The notes beneath the pieces were generated by a model. The model was not told where the DNA came from and ran no database searches. It saw only the letters and a list, made by a program, of their open reading frames with translations. DNA of 64,000 nt from Polyodon spathula (lineage: Eukaryota; Chordata; Actinopteri; Acipenseriformes; Polyodontidae). The translations under genes and the position numbers were made by a program. Below are positions 1-12,089 of this stretch, piece by piece. The DNA lies in contig NC_054536.1 of NCBI RefSeq assembly GCF_017654505.1, positions 16,618,294-16,682,293 on the forward strand, in the 5' to 3' direction. How positions within the stretch are numbered: position 1 is the first letter of the stretch; each line of letters begins with the position of its first letter.

Positions 1-2944
1 TCAGGTTGAGGTGCGGTGGTAGTGCAGGTGCTCCGTGGTGCTCTATCAGGTTGAGGTGTGGTGGTAGTGCCTGTGCTCCGTGGTGCTGTATCAGGTTGAG
101 GTGCGGTGGTAGTGCAGGTGCTCCGTGGTGCTGTATCAGGTTGAGGTGTGGTGGTAGTGCAGGTGCTCCGTGGTGCTGTATCAGGTTGAGGTGTGGTGGT
201 AGTGCCTGTGCTCCGTGGTGCTGTATCAGGTTGAGGTGCGGTGGTAGTGCCTGTGCTCCGTGGTGCTGTATCAGGTTGAGGTGTGGTGGTGGTGCAAGTG
301 CTCTGGGTGCTGTATCAGGTTGAGGTGTGGTTGTGGTGCAGGTGCTGTATCGGGTTGAGGTGGGGTGGTGGTGCAGGTGCTCTGGGTGCTGTATCAGGTT
401 GAGGTGCGGTGGTGGTGCAGGTGCTGTATCGGGTTGAGGTGTGGTGGTGGTGCAGGTGCTCCATGGTGCTGTATCAGGTTGAGGTGCGGTGGTAGTGCCT
501 GTGCTCCGTGGTGCTGTATCAGGTTGAGGTGTGGTGGTAGTGCAGGTGCTCCGTGGTGCTATATCAGGTTGAGGTGCAGTTGTAGTGCCTGTGCTCCATG
601 GTGCTGTATCAGGTTGTGGTGCATAGGTAGTGCCTGTGCTCCGTGGTGCTGTATCAGGTTGAGGTGTGGTGGTAGTGCAGGTGCTCCGTGGTGCTGTATC
701 AGGTTGAGGTGCGGTTGTAGTGCCTGTGCTCCGTGGTGCTGTACCAGGTTGTGGTGCAGTGGTAGTGCAGGTGCTCCGTGGTGCTGTATCGGGTTGAGGT
801 GCGGTGGTAGTGCAGCTGCTCCATGGTGCTGTATCAGGTTGAGATGCGGTGGTAGTGCCTGTGCTCCGTGGTGCTGTATCAGGTTGAGGTGTGGTGGTGG
901 TGCAGGTGCTCCGTTGTGCTGTATCAGGTTGAGGACCGGCGGTTGTGCAGGTGCTCCGTGGTGCTATATCAGGTTGAGGTGCTCTGTGGTGCTGTATCAG
1001 GTTGAGGTGTGGTTGTTGTGCAAGTGCTGTATCGGGTTGAGGTGCGGTGGTTGTGCAGGTGCTATATCAGGTTGAGGTGTGGTGGTGGTGCAGGTGCTCC
1101 GGGTGCTGTATCAGGTTGTGGTGCAGGTTCTGTATCAGGTTGAGGTGCTGGGGTGGTGCAAGTGCTGTATTGGGTTGAGGTGCTGTGGTGGTGCAGGTGC
1201 TGTATTGGGTTGAGGTGCTGTGGTGGTGCAGGTGCTGTATTGGGTTGAGGTGCTGTGGTGGTGCAGGTGCTGTATCAGTTGAGGTGCAGTGGTGGTGCAG
1301 GTGCTGTATCAGGTTGAGGTGCTGTATTGGGTTGAGGTGCTGTGGTGGTGCAGGTGCTGTATCAGGTTGAGGTGATGTGGTGGTGCAGGTGCTGTATTGG
1401 GTTGAGGTGCTGTGGTGGTGCAGGTGCTGTATTGGGTTGAGGTGCTGTGGTGGTGCAGGTGCTGTATCGGGTTGTGGTGTGGTGGTGGTGCAGGTGCTGT
1501 ATTGGGTTGAGGTGCAGTGGTGGTGCAGGTGCTGTATCGGGTTGAGGTGCAGTGGTGGTGCAGGTGCTGTGTTGGGTTGAGGTGTGGTGGTGGTGCAGGT
1601 GCTAGTTGGTGCTGTATCAGGTTGAGGTGCTCCATGGTGCTGTATCAGGTTGAGGTGCTGTGGTGGTGCAGGTGCTGTATCAGGTTGAGGTGTGGTTGTG
1701 GTGCAGGTGCTGTATCGGGTTGAGGTGCAGTGGTGGTGCAGGTGCTGTATCGGGTTGAGGTGCTATGGTGGGACAGGTGCTGTATCGGTTGAGGTATGGT
1801 GGTGGTGCAGGTGCTGTATCGGGTTGAGGTGCTGTGGTGGTGCAGGTGCTGTATCGGGTTGAGGTGCTGTGGTGGTGCAGGTGCTGTATCGGGTTGAGGT
1901 GCTGTGGTGGTGCAGGTGCTGTATCGGGTTGAGGTGTGGTGGTGGTGCAGGTGCTGTATCGGGTTGAGGTGCTGTGGTGGTGCAGGTGCTGTATCGGGTT
2001 GAGGTGCTGTGGTGGTGCAGGTGCTGTATCGGGTTGAGGTGCTGTGGTGGTGCAGGTGCTGTATCGGGTTGAGGTGCGGTGGTGGTGCAGGTGCTCAGTG
2101 GAGCTGTATCAGGTTGAGGTGCTCCATGATGCTGTATCAGGTTGAGGTGCTGTGGTGGTGCAGGTGCTATATCGGGTTGAGGTGTGGTGGTGGTGCAGGT
2201 GCTCAGTGGTGCTGTATCAGGTTGAGGTGCTCCATGGTGCTGTATTGGGTTGAGGTGCAGTGGTGGTGCAGGTGCTGTATCGGGTTGAGGTGCTGTGGTG
2301 GTGCAGGTGCTGTATCGGGTTGAGGTGCTGTGGTGGTGCAGGTGCTGTATCGGGTTGAGGTGCAGTGGTGGTGCAGGTGCTGTATCGGGTTGAGGTGCTG
2401 TGGTGGTGCAGGTGCTGTATCGGGTTGAGGTGCTGTGGTGGTGCAGGTGCTGTATCAGGTTGAGGTGCTGTGGTGGTGCAGGTGCTGTATCGGGTTGAGG
2501 TGCTGTGGTGGTGCAGGTGCTGTATCGGGTTGAGGTGCAGTGGTGGTGCAAGTGCTCTATCGGGTTGAGGTCCTGGGGTGGTGCAGGTGCTGTATCAGGT
2601 TGAGGTGCCGTGGTGGTGCAGGTGCTGTATCAGGTTGAGGTGCTGTTGTGGTGCAGGTGCTGTATCGGGTTGAGGTGCTGTGGTGGTGCAGGTGCTGTAT
2701 CGGGTTGAGGTGCTGTGGTGGTGCAGGTGCTGTATTGGGTTGAGGTGCTGTGGTGGTGCAGGTGCTGTATCGGGTTGAGGTGCTGTGGTGGTGCAGGTGC
2801 TGTATCGGGTTGAGGTGCGGTGGTGGTGCAGGTGCTGTATCGGGTTGAGGTGCTGTGGTGGTGCAGGTGCTGTATCGGGTTGAGGTGCTGTGGTGGTGCA
2901 GGTGCTGTATCGGGTTGAGGTGCGGTGGTGGTGCAGGTGCTCCG
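1..2944. repeat. Minisatellite array with 45-bp and 35-bp units
   Basis: Continuous tandem repeat running off the left edge of the window. From 1 to about 1000 the dominant unit is 45 bp and includes the insert CTCCGTGGTG. From about 1140 onward the dominant unit is 35 bp, built on GGTGGTGCAGGTGCTGTATC followed by GGGTTGAG, and lacks that 10-bp insert. Hybrid blocks of both kinds occur at about 1600-1680 and 2080-2250. The + strand is strongly G/T-biased. Long open frames on both strands (about 1763-2551 on minus and 365-1075 on plus) follow from the unit having no stop in the frames used. They are not evidence of coding. Confidence 0.97.
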
Positions 2945-3289
2945 GGTAGTAGTGGTGGCTCCGTAGGTTCAGCGCCCGTGATGTCCATCTGCACAAAATA
3001 CAAAAACTCAACAACAATGCTTTGGTGTCTTTACCGTTTCAGAGTAAGTGGCCGTACTCACCTTTGTACTACCAAAGTCCTTCCTGTGATGAGCACGCTG
3101 CCACGCTTTGTCTAATCGCCGCGTGCAGCACAGCTGATCACAGTAGAGCTGTTCAGCAGTCTTACAGCTACGCCCTTTCACCAAGATGGCCGACATCCGG
3201 TTCACGTCGGCCCATCCTTGTGAATGCGTACCGCCAACCTTATTTAGTGCCCCTTCAGGTTGGGAGGTAGATTTACAGTTCGGATTCAT
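2557..3289 (-). other. Possible minus-strand two-exon ORF entering the minisatellite (speculative)
   Basis: On the minus strand an open frame starts at 3289 and runs to 3062, where it meets a good donor (AAAG|GTGAGT). A 73-bp gap later, an acceptor (TTTTGTGCAG|ATGG) opens a second frame at 2988. The phases match, so the two would join without a frameshift. The second piece goes from MDITGAEPTEPPLLPGA into translated minisatellite rich in His, Pro, Thr and Gln, and ends at 2557 where a single variant unit creates a stop. The 2945-3290 segment is more GC-rich than the intron beyond it and carries a YY1-like AAGATGGCCGAC on the + strand at about 3183. It resembles no gene I know. It could be the edge of a mobile element or pure chance. 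Confidence 0.2.
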
Positions 3290-4150
3290 TCTCTTCCGTT
3301 CACACAGATGTTTTGCCCAGTCTTTCTAAACTCTTTCTTTACATTACAAAGAGACGCCAGGGAGTTTATTATAATGCTGTGTATTTCATCAAGGCAATCG
3401 GATAAAGACATAAAAGGGTTTTCCACAGAGAATGTGTTTGTTTTTTATACACACAAAACACCCATTTCTATTTTTTTTTCTAGTGTTGCTAAGCATTGTA
3501 TATACCATACTAATAATTGAAGATCCGGTATATACTATATATAATGTACAGACTTTAGAAAAGTATTAATTTGTGATGCGAGCAACACTTTTGTGTCCAG
3601 AATGAATTAATGACATATAGTTCAACAGCATAATAATTCCAAATAAAACCTCCGGATTAATTTGTGTTCTGTCCGGTTAAAATCTAGACAAGTCAACTAA
3701 AGTTGGGTTTCATTGGTGGAAACAAAAATGCATATTCTTCCATACATCTGTCCCCTTAGTTAAACAAGAAGAATGTTTCAGAAGGCTTTGTCGAGCCATG
3801 ACAACATTGACCATTACTGAGATGGTAGCCTAAGGGAGAGATCAAGTACTGAAAATGCCACCTGAATGGATCAAAAGGCATTTTAATTATGGCACTATTA
3901 TCTAGTTAGAATTAGTGACTTTTAAAAAGTAACAAATAACAAAAACCATGATAACTGGTACAAGATATTTGATTCTTTACATTTTGTTAAAATCAAATTG
4001 GTTTATGTGCTTCATTTAAAACGATCCATAGACAGAGCGAATGGAAGAGCATGGTATGATGTATAGAATTGCCTGCAGTGCAACAAGTAGTTCATGCATG
4101 AATGCTGTAATGTAAAATGTTATTTTAAATCTCTTATTTCTTTGTTTCAG
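2945..4150. other. Non-coding stretch upstream of the first visible VPS41 exon
   Basis: Apart from the GC-richer 2945-3290 segment, this is AT-rich sequence with no recognisable exon. I looked for the missing N-terminal VPS41 exons here and found none. It is therefore read as intron. Confidence 0.6.
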
Positions 4151-4228
4151 TTCTTGGCTCTGGGCACACATTTTGGCAAGGTGTTTCTGCTGGATATACA
4201 GGGAAATGTAACCCAGAAGTTTGACATT
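4151..4228 (+). CDS. vps41: VPS41 visible exon 1 (WD40 start)
   Basis: 26 codons, phase 0 at both ends: FLALGTHFGKVFLLDIQGN then VTQKFDI. Acceptor TTTGTTTCAG, donor GTAAGT. This is the first recognisable piece of the propeller. The family's acidic N-terminal residues are absent. Confidence 0.95.
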
Positions 4229-7200
4229 GTAAGTATTCTTTACTGAGCTGTGAAGGCAGTGTGCCTGGTGAGTGAACGAGAAAAGCACCTTTTTAAGAGA
4301 AACTTCACAGTAACAACTGTTTAATGAGAAACCTTGCATAGATTGCCTCTTAGCATGTGTACTACTTGGACCACTGTAAAAAGATGCACAGTATGCCTAA
4401 GGACTAGGTGAGTATACTGTGCTGTCAATGGGGACATATAGTTTTAAAAAATAACATTCATTTTAAATGACTATTTAGTAAAACTACCAAAAACAAATAT
4501 GCTATGTTTTCACAAAGAAAACAGTGTTTTTGATACCATTTGTTGATTGGCATCCATACATAACTACAAATATTCGACCATAAGACCACTGTGGCTCGTT
4601 GCACACAGGTTGTATCCTTGGTCTTTATTTCCAGTCAATATACATGCAAGCAGGTTAGCAGTCCAGTTCTGCTAATTAAATGCTTCCTTAGGACAGTATT
4701 GGAATAATGTTGACTGAATAATGGTTGAATCCAAAATACCACAGTGACATTTTTAATTGAGCAAATGCCAACTTGCTTTTACTTTCAAACTTTCCATTCC
4801 TGCATAAGCAAACGGTTTATACTAAAGATTATATACTATGTAGTAATCGTTATTAATAGAATACTTAATCACAATAAATGTAATTGTGTATTACATGTAG
4901 ATTGTTTAATTGCATAAAAAAGTGATCAAGGATCTGTTTACTTCCCCATATTCCTCGTAGTCCATCATAGGGCCTGAGGCAGATCTGCAGTGTCCCTGCG
5001 ATTACCTTGATTTAATTTATTGTATGGTTACTACATTGTCACCCAAACTCAAATGTCAATTTCTATTCAAAACTGCCTCATTCTCCACAGCATTTTAACA
5101 GCAATATCACTCAGGTGGAATTGAATATATTATCATAATAATTAGATCAATTAATTGCATATCTTCAAGTACTCAGAGCTAACAAAATAATCCAAGTAAG
5201 TCTTATCCAGTATGTATTGCCCGTCACTTCATACAATTTTCTTATGTGCACAAACTGTTAGGCGTATATTTGGCTTTTAATGTTTTTTTGTATTCCCCCC
5301 CCCCCCAAAAGCATTTGCAAGCAAAAAAATATCTTTTGCACTCTTTTCTGTGCTGCACTTTCCTATGAAGGAATGTGGCTGAACAATGGAATTCTTCTGG
5401 GAATTTGATTTCTTGTAGGAAAAACAATTTTGATGATTTATTTATTTATTTTTTTTAAAACAATGACTTTCCCTGCGCTTATTTTTTTAAAAATATGTAT
5501 TTCTCCCGAATTTTTTTTAAATATAATTCTAAATATTTTCCATTTATCCTTTAGGGAACACTAAGCTTCAGAAGCTTCATGATTTGCTTCACATTTGAGT
5601 ACCAATCGCTGGTTTCCCCATGAATGTCAACAAGTTGACTGGAAGTGTTGCATTAAGTTCCATATGAAATTGTACAGTACTACTAATGTGACCTCAACTT
5701 TTTGTCATGCTTCTTATACACAGCTTTGCTCTGTTTTTATAAATACTTGCACTGTATAAGAGCATGTGAACAACCAATGAATCGATTATTCATAATGTAA
5801 TCTAATATAATCATATAAATCCAATTTTTAATATAGAAATACCAGTCTCCCTGAAACATTCAGTAAAAACAGCTTTGAATTAAAATGAAGTCCCAGTAAC
5901 ATCTTGATGTTGTTGTGAGTGTTTATAATCATTCTGTAATATCTGAAACTCTTCAGTATGACGTATTTCTTCAAAGTCAAGCCTTTTCTTTCTTTGAACG
6001 GCTGTGCAGTTTGGTATTCTTCAGAGTAATTGCATATGACATATCTGTAATAGTTCAGACTTATAATGTAGAGAAACAAAGCACTGATTGAAATATTATA
6101 TATTTGAACTAAAGTGACCTCAAATGACCTTGGGGACACTGTCAGATTTTAGTGCTGGGCGGCCTGTTCACACTCACAGTTTTAAAAGGTTTTTTACCGG
6201 TTATTAAAAGACTCTCACCTTTCGCTGTTTCAGATGCTGTGTCCTCCCTGTGATGCTGTAAGGCCCTGTGACATTTTTTTTTTTTTAAACTCACCCCTCT
6301 GCTTCATTTCCATAGTGAGGCAGCATTTCATAAAAATAATCAATTATCCATTTGTTAGGCGGAGAGGCTTTACAAATTATACATTAGCTGATTGATTTGT
6401 TCTTTTTCCTGTTAGGGGATTGTGAGTAAAAGGTGGCTTGACAGTAGGTGTTCTGGGAGACAGCTTTGCCACAGTGAACACAATTAATGGGAACTTCCCA
6501 TATAGAGTATAGGCGGGATTTTTTTTTTCCTGAATTGAAGGGCTGACATGATCCGAGTGTTTTGGTTTTTCTTCCATGGACAGTTAGATAATTGATTGAC
6601 AGGACCTGTGTTCATTTGTCTGCTTTTTTTTCGGTTTGTTTATTTGTTTTTCTGGAAGTGGAGAACGGTTGTGTCGTATAAGTAGGTTCTTTAGTTGTGT
6701 TAATTTGTTTTACGTTTTGAGGATCATTCCCTGGACCTGTGGAATTGTAAGTGTGTGATTGGCCAGTGGCTGCTGCCACTAGGGCACTCGTGGAAGTGAG
6801 ATGATGCGTCTCAGTAGGTTTTTTCCTGGTTAAATGTTTCATCCATTTTCTCACTTATTTAAACAAATTAATGTGATGCAGTGTGATGGAGTGTGTTGAC
6901 CAAAAGGGGAGGAGAAGAGGTGATCTTACATTATAAACTAGGCAGGTCATTTAACCCTCTTGTCCTTCAGTTGAAACAGATCCCCATTATTTATCAAGTG
7001 ATTTTAAGCCAGTGTAAAAATCTGAAAGAAATGTTAAAATGTAAATGTTACAAAACTAATGACAAATACTCAGAGGGTTCCTTAAGGATAGGACTGTTCA
7101 ATTCAATTTTACCAAGGCTCTTGACATTTGGTATTTACTTTTATTTTACCCTGTTTTCTTGTAAGATTTTTTGCGCTGCTAGGAACTGTAACCAAACTAT

Positions 7201-8885
7201 TTTTATAGTGTTTGTACGCATTAAGCCCGACTAAACATGAAACGGTACTTTAGTGTGGATGCTTTGAGCTGGATTAATTAAAGCATTTTTGAGTACAGTC
7301 TCTGGTTATGTAGTGTGGACAGGGCCTGAAACTAACCCCTGAGACTGAAATTCTTGGCACGGTGACCTGCATGACACCTAACCTGGAATTTGCTTGCTAC
7401 ATTTGACCAGTACTGTACTGTCTGACTTTTGAGTAAAGGCCTACCTTCCACTGAAAAAAAGTCAGTACATATTTTTTTACGACTAAATTATGGTGTTTTT
7501 TTTTTTTTTTTTTTTTTTTTCTGGTTACACAGTATAATAAATTACATTTGACAGTAAAATGTTTGAAAGAATGTAAATGTTTCGACTGCTCATTACAGCC
7601 TTCTATTCACCAGCATCTTCAGAACTAGAGATTGACCAATAACTTTAATGTTTCTACCACAGTGTCACAGCATTTAATGAAAAACAATGTTTATTACATG
7701 GTACATAGGAAATATATTGAAACAAATAGGGGGTGCCACTGTAAAAGACTATGAGTGGTTTATGTTCTGTAACACCTGAAAACTGCCTGATCGGGATTTC
7801 TCAATATTACCAAAAGTTACACTCCAAATGAATTGCCACAGTGCTTCATCACACATAGTACAAGGGCTAAGAATGTGCCGGGCCTCATTTCACATATGAA
7901 CTTGTGTGACTGTCAAATTGATTTTTTGACGTTTTGAGTTTGGGGGTAGATTAAAAACTCAGGCCCCACAGATGAAAGGACAGTTTGTCAAAGCAGATCC
8001 CCACCCCTCCGTGCCTTCAGACACTAAATGGATTATTAAACGCAGCTTTTGTCTCAATCTTACATGTCACATTTTTCAATCCTGATTAGTTTATGTTTTG
8101 CCTTTCCAGAGCCCGGTGAAAATAAATCAGATCAGCTTGGATGATAGCGGGGAGCATGTGGGAATTTGCTCAGAAGATGGCAAGGTAAATTGTTTCTTTT
8201 ATAATACACTGTATTTTTCAACACATTAAGAAGATTACCATTTACTTTTGAACAGCAATGTTTTAACAACAGCACAAGACATTATACTTCCCTCAACCCA
8301 GATAGCAGTTACTGTCTGGTTCATTACTGCTGCAGATAGCTCTCTGATGCCCTCCAGTGGTAGAATAAAAGATAGCTTTTTTATTTCAACATGCTGTATT
8401 TGATCTAGTACAGTAGCACCCCATTCACACTTACTGAGTCGGCCTTTGGCCGCCTCAAAATTTACGTTCACAATTGCGGTTTTAGGGGGCCTGAGTGCTT
8501 TCACACATGTGGCTGAAAAGGAAGCCTAAATTGCATCGAAGTGTCAGGAATGTAAACAGTGACGTAAACACTGCATTCCCGAAAGTCAACATAAGAGATT
8601 GAGCTGGGAAATTTGCAGACATAAATATGGCAATCTTATTATATTTTTTGCAATACTTTTGGTACTGTGTTTATTGCATAAGATATGATAAAGGTGTGTG
8701 TTGACAGTGCAGTCGGTTACTGTGGAAAGAAGTGATCATGTTGGCTCTTGCGTAAATGCAGCAGACAAGGACGTGTACATTACCTTAGTCACAATACAGA
8801 TTATTATATTAATGGTGACTGCATATGCAACGTCATATGCATTATTTATCAAAATTGAGATTTACAATCTTAGCTACAATCTGAA

Positions 8886-8918
<33 letters not shown>

Positions 8919-11900
8919 CACACATACAGCTCTGAAAAAAAATTATCCGTTTCTCTGGTTTTACTATTTATAGGTATGCGTTTGGGTAAAATTAACATTT
9001 TTGTTTTATACTATAAACTACTGACAACATTTCTCCCAAATACCAAATAAAAATATTGTCATTTAGAGCATTTTTTTGCAGAAAATGACAACTGGTCAAA
9101 ATAACAAAAAAGATGCAGTGTTGTCAGACCTCGAATAATGCAAAGAAAATAAGTTCAGATTCATTTTTAAACAACACAATACTAATGTTTTAACTTCGGA
9201 AGAGTTCAGAAATCAATATTTGGTGGAATAACCCTGATTTTCAAGCACAGCTTTCATGCGTCTTGGCATGCTCTGTGTGTGTGTATATATACACACACAC
9301 ACACAGAGCGCGAGAGAGTGCAAGTTTTATCGTTTTAATGAAAGCTGTACAATGAAGAAGTACTTACCATTCATGGCTGACCCAGCATCATCATCATCAT
9401 CAAAAGTGTCGGTGTATTCAGTGCATTCCCCATTGCTATTTAACGGGCTGGTGATCACCGTAGGTTCCATAAAATCCAAGATCCCTGGTGGGTTTATTTC
9501 TGGCCTGCTGCTCAGTATTTCTGAGAGTTCTTGGACAAACTTGCAGGTTTTCACCAGAGATAGCACGGACATAAAGGAGATAGCTGCTTCTGCATCCAGT
9601 GCTCAAAGAATATCACAGACATTTGCAGAGCTTTTTGAAATGTTATAGTAATAAAATAATGACTTGGATAGCATAATTGAGGAGTTTGGTGATAAATTGG
9701 AAAATAAATTGGACCTGACGCTCCTGACAAGCGCTGAATAAATGGGCCGCTAAGGGTTCATTTCTGCATCGTCCCAGCTGCTACCCCTTAAAACCGACAT
9801 TGTTTTGATCTACTACGCTCGACCTAGTAGGTGAGTGGTTACGTCACCGCACTGACGCGTTAAGGCCGGCCCTGGGCCTGCGTTGGGATCAAAAAGCTGG
9901 TCTAAATTTCACCCGGCCCAGGGCCGCCTTTCTATTTTTCGAGCGTTTACACATGAGATAAGGCGGCCCTGGCCGGCCTAAACCGCAAGTGTGAACGGTG
10001 TGTAGCTCCTTCAAGTTGTTGGTCTACTGTGATATAAGTAAGAATTCTCTGAAAAATAAACTGGGTATTACATTTGGGTGTTTAATTAGATATTACATTT
10101 TAGAATGTACCTTTCATGTGGCAGCTATTTATGTTAAGTGGTATATTTGACAGCAGCCCATCAAGTGTACCAACCTAACAGTACAATTAGAGATCAATAG
10201 GAAACATGATGGTTCTTGGTATCACAAAAATAAACAACAAATCTCCAAGTTGATTATCTCTTGAAAATGAATACAGATTTATTGAATACTGAGTCTTTTA
10301 CTCAACGGTTGCATTGAAGATACTATCTGATACCTAATACTGTTAATTGAAATTAACAATATTAGGTAACTGTTAATTGAACTCTCCAGTTGAAACAAAT
10401 AAAATTTTTCTTGGCTAGCTAGTATTTATGACTCATTTCTCTTCAAGAGAACTGGCCAGCGATTTAAGGAAAATGCTTTTTCTTTGCACACAGGATGAAT
10501 AACTAACATTTTAAAAGAGGAGAATTTGTCTTTTACCTGACTCCTTTTGCCTTATAAAATTCCCAGCAGCGTGTGTAAGAAAATCCAGACTGAAATTAAC
10601 TATGACAAAGATCTGTATGTGTCTTCTTTATAAGACGGTGTTTGTCAGTAAGGATTTGGTTACTTTGTAACTCTTATTGATTCATATCTAAATGTTGTCT
10701 AATGTCTGGGTGTTACAGCTGATACTTAGAGATGGTGCACACAAACATGCTTTTGCCTGTAAAGGTTGTGAAAGTATGTAATGATAGCTTGTAATGGTCT
10801 TATTTTATTTAAAACTGTATATTCTTGTTGTAGCAATCACTGGGATCCTTTGAGACCCGCTTCATTTGAAATGTGAAGCCTTTATACACCATAAGAGAAA
10901 GCAAACATTAACACAGATTTCAAGATGTCGGTTATGATGACAGCCATGGGGGAGTGATGTACCGGTCATAAATCGGAGCCCACTAGCAAACAACTGCCTT
11001 GATTATGAAAAAATGCAAAAATGTTTTTTTGGATTTTTTTTTTTGGGGTATTATTTTAAAACACCTCTTCACAAACAATATTTCACAAAAACTCTTTCTA
11101 GGTGTGCTTTGTGACAGACATCAGGGAACATAAAAGTATAGCCCCTCTTACAAGGTTAAGTCACCTAAGATCTTATCAAAAGGTCTCCTGGAAAATAATT
11201 TCACAGGTAGATGAGTAGCAGGGTGTTTTGGGCAGTATTAAGATCGTTCGAGGTAGGTTGCTGCAAAAAAACAAAACAAAACAAAAAAAACTAATATTAC
11301 CCCTACAAATCTGGAACACTAAGACTGGCTAAACATCTACAGCACCTTCTGGGCCTGTGCGTTTCAGCAGACCTTTTGAAGTGATTGTAAGTGCTGAGGT
11401 GAACGTGGTGTTTTCATGTGCGTCGGTTCGTTCATTTCCAAAACATAAAAACATAATCAGATTCATTGTATTCACTGTTAAAATAAAAGAAAATATCCCT
11501 GAAGTAAAAAAAAAAAAAAAAAAAAAAAAGGTTGTGAAAGCCTTACCTACAAAGTAAAGCCATACAGTAGTTTAAATCCCTGCCGTGGCCGTTTCTTTTC
11601 AGTAAACAAAGTGGCAAATGAGACATTTTCATAAAGTAATAACATTACTGAGGTACACTTGTAGCCAACAAGCAATGGAAAACTTTCAAATTTCACTTGA
11701 ATTACACTTCAAATAAAATAAATGTGGAAAAGAGGTTGTTGTACAATGAAAAAAAAAGTGGCTCTTGTTTATTGCATTTCTCCTGTAGAATAACAACATG
11801 GCTAGCTGATCACTATATGTAATATTTCCCTTGGGTCAGTGCTGAGGCATTTTGGAGTGATGTGTTTGTATCTGTATCCCCTGATTCTGACTTGCTTTCC

Positions 11901-12012
11901 AAATGTTAAGCAGCAACTGTGACTTTAAGTAGATATTACTATTTGGCAGCTTGGGTTGCATGTGCATCCTGAACTACTTACTTTGTTTTAAACAGGTTGA
12001 GATGCTGTCTTG

Positions 12013-12089
<77 letters not shown>

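Larger units (their letters stand above)
8417..10001. mobile_element. DNA transposon with GC-rich terminal inverted repeats
   Basis: The left end (8417-8456, CATTCACACTTACTGAGT then CGGCC...GGCCGCC) is matched in inverse by the right end (9963-10001, GGCGGCC...GGCCGG then AACCGCAAGTGTGAACGG). GTAG occurs just outside both ends (8413-8416 and 10002-10005) and may be the target duplication. A minus-strand open stretch at 9368-9572 ends at a good donor (GAATG|GTAAGT at 9368) and encodes an acidic segment with DFMEPTVITSP and FDDDDDAGS. It is probably a fragment of an element-encoded protein. A Tc1 piece is nested inside. The superfamily is not assigned. Confidence 0.6.

Noticed and set aside
365..1075. 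236-codon plus-strand open frame with CGGSAGAPWCCIRLR repeats
   Set aside because: It is a translation of the 45-bp minisatellite unit, whose length is a multiple of three. There is no start context, splice site or unique sequence.
1763..2551. 262-codon minus-strand open frame rich in His, Pro and Thr
   Set aside because: It lies wholly inside the minisatellite. The 35-bp unit lacks stops in the frames used, so long open frames are expected on both strands.
3040..3060. Possible VPS41 exon after CCGTTTCAG
   Set aside because: AGTAAG follows immediately and no frame resembles the family N-terminus.
9256..9648. 130-codon plus-strand open frame
   Set aside because: It starts inside the Tc1/microsatellite junction. 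The opposite strand has the better exon-like frame with a donor site at 9368.
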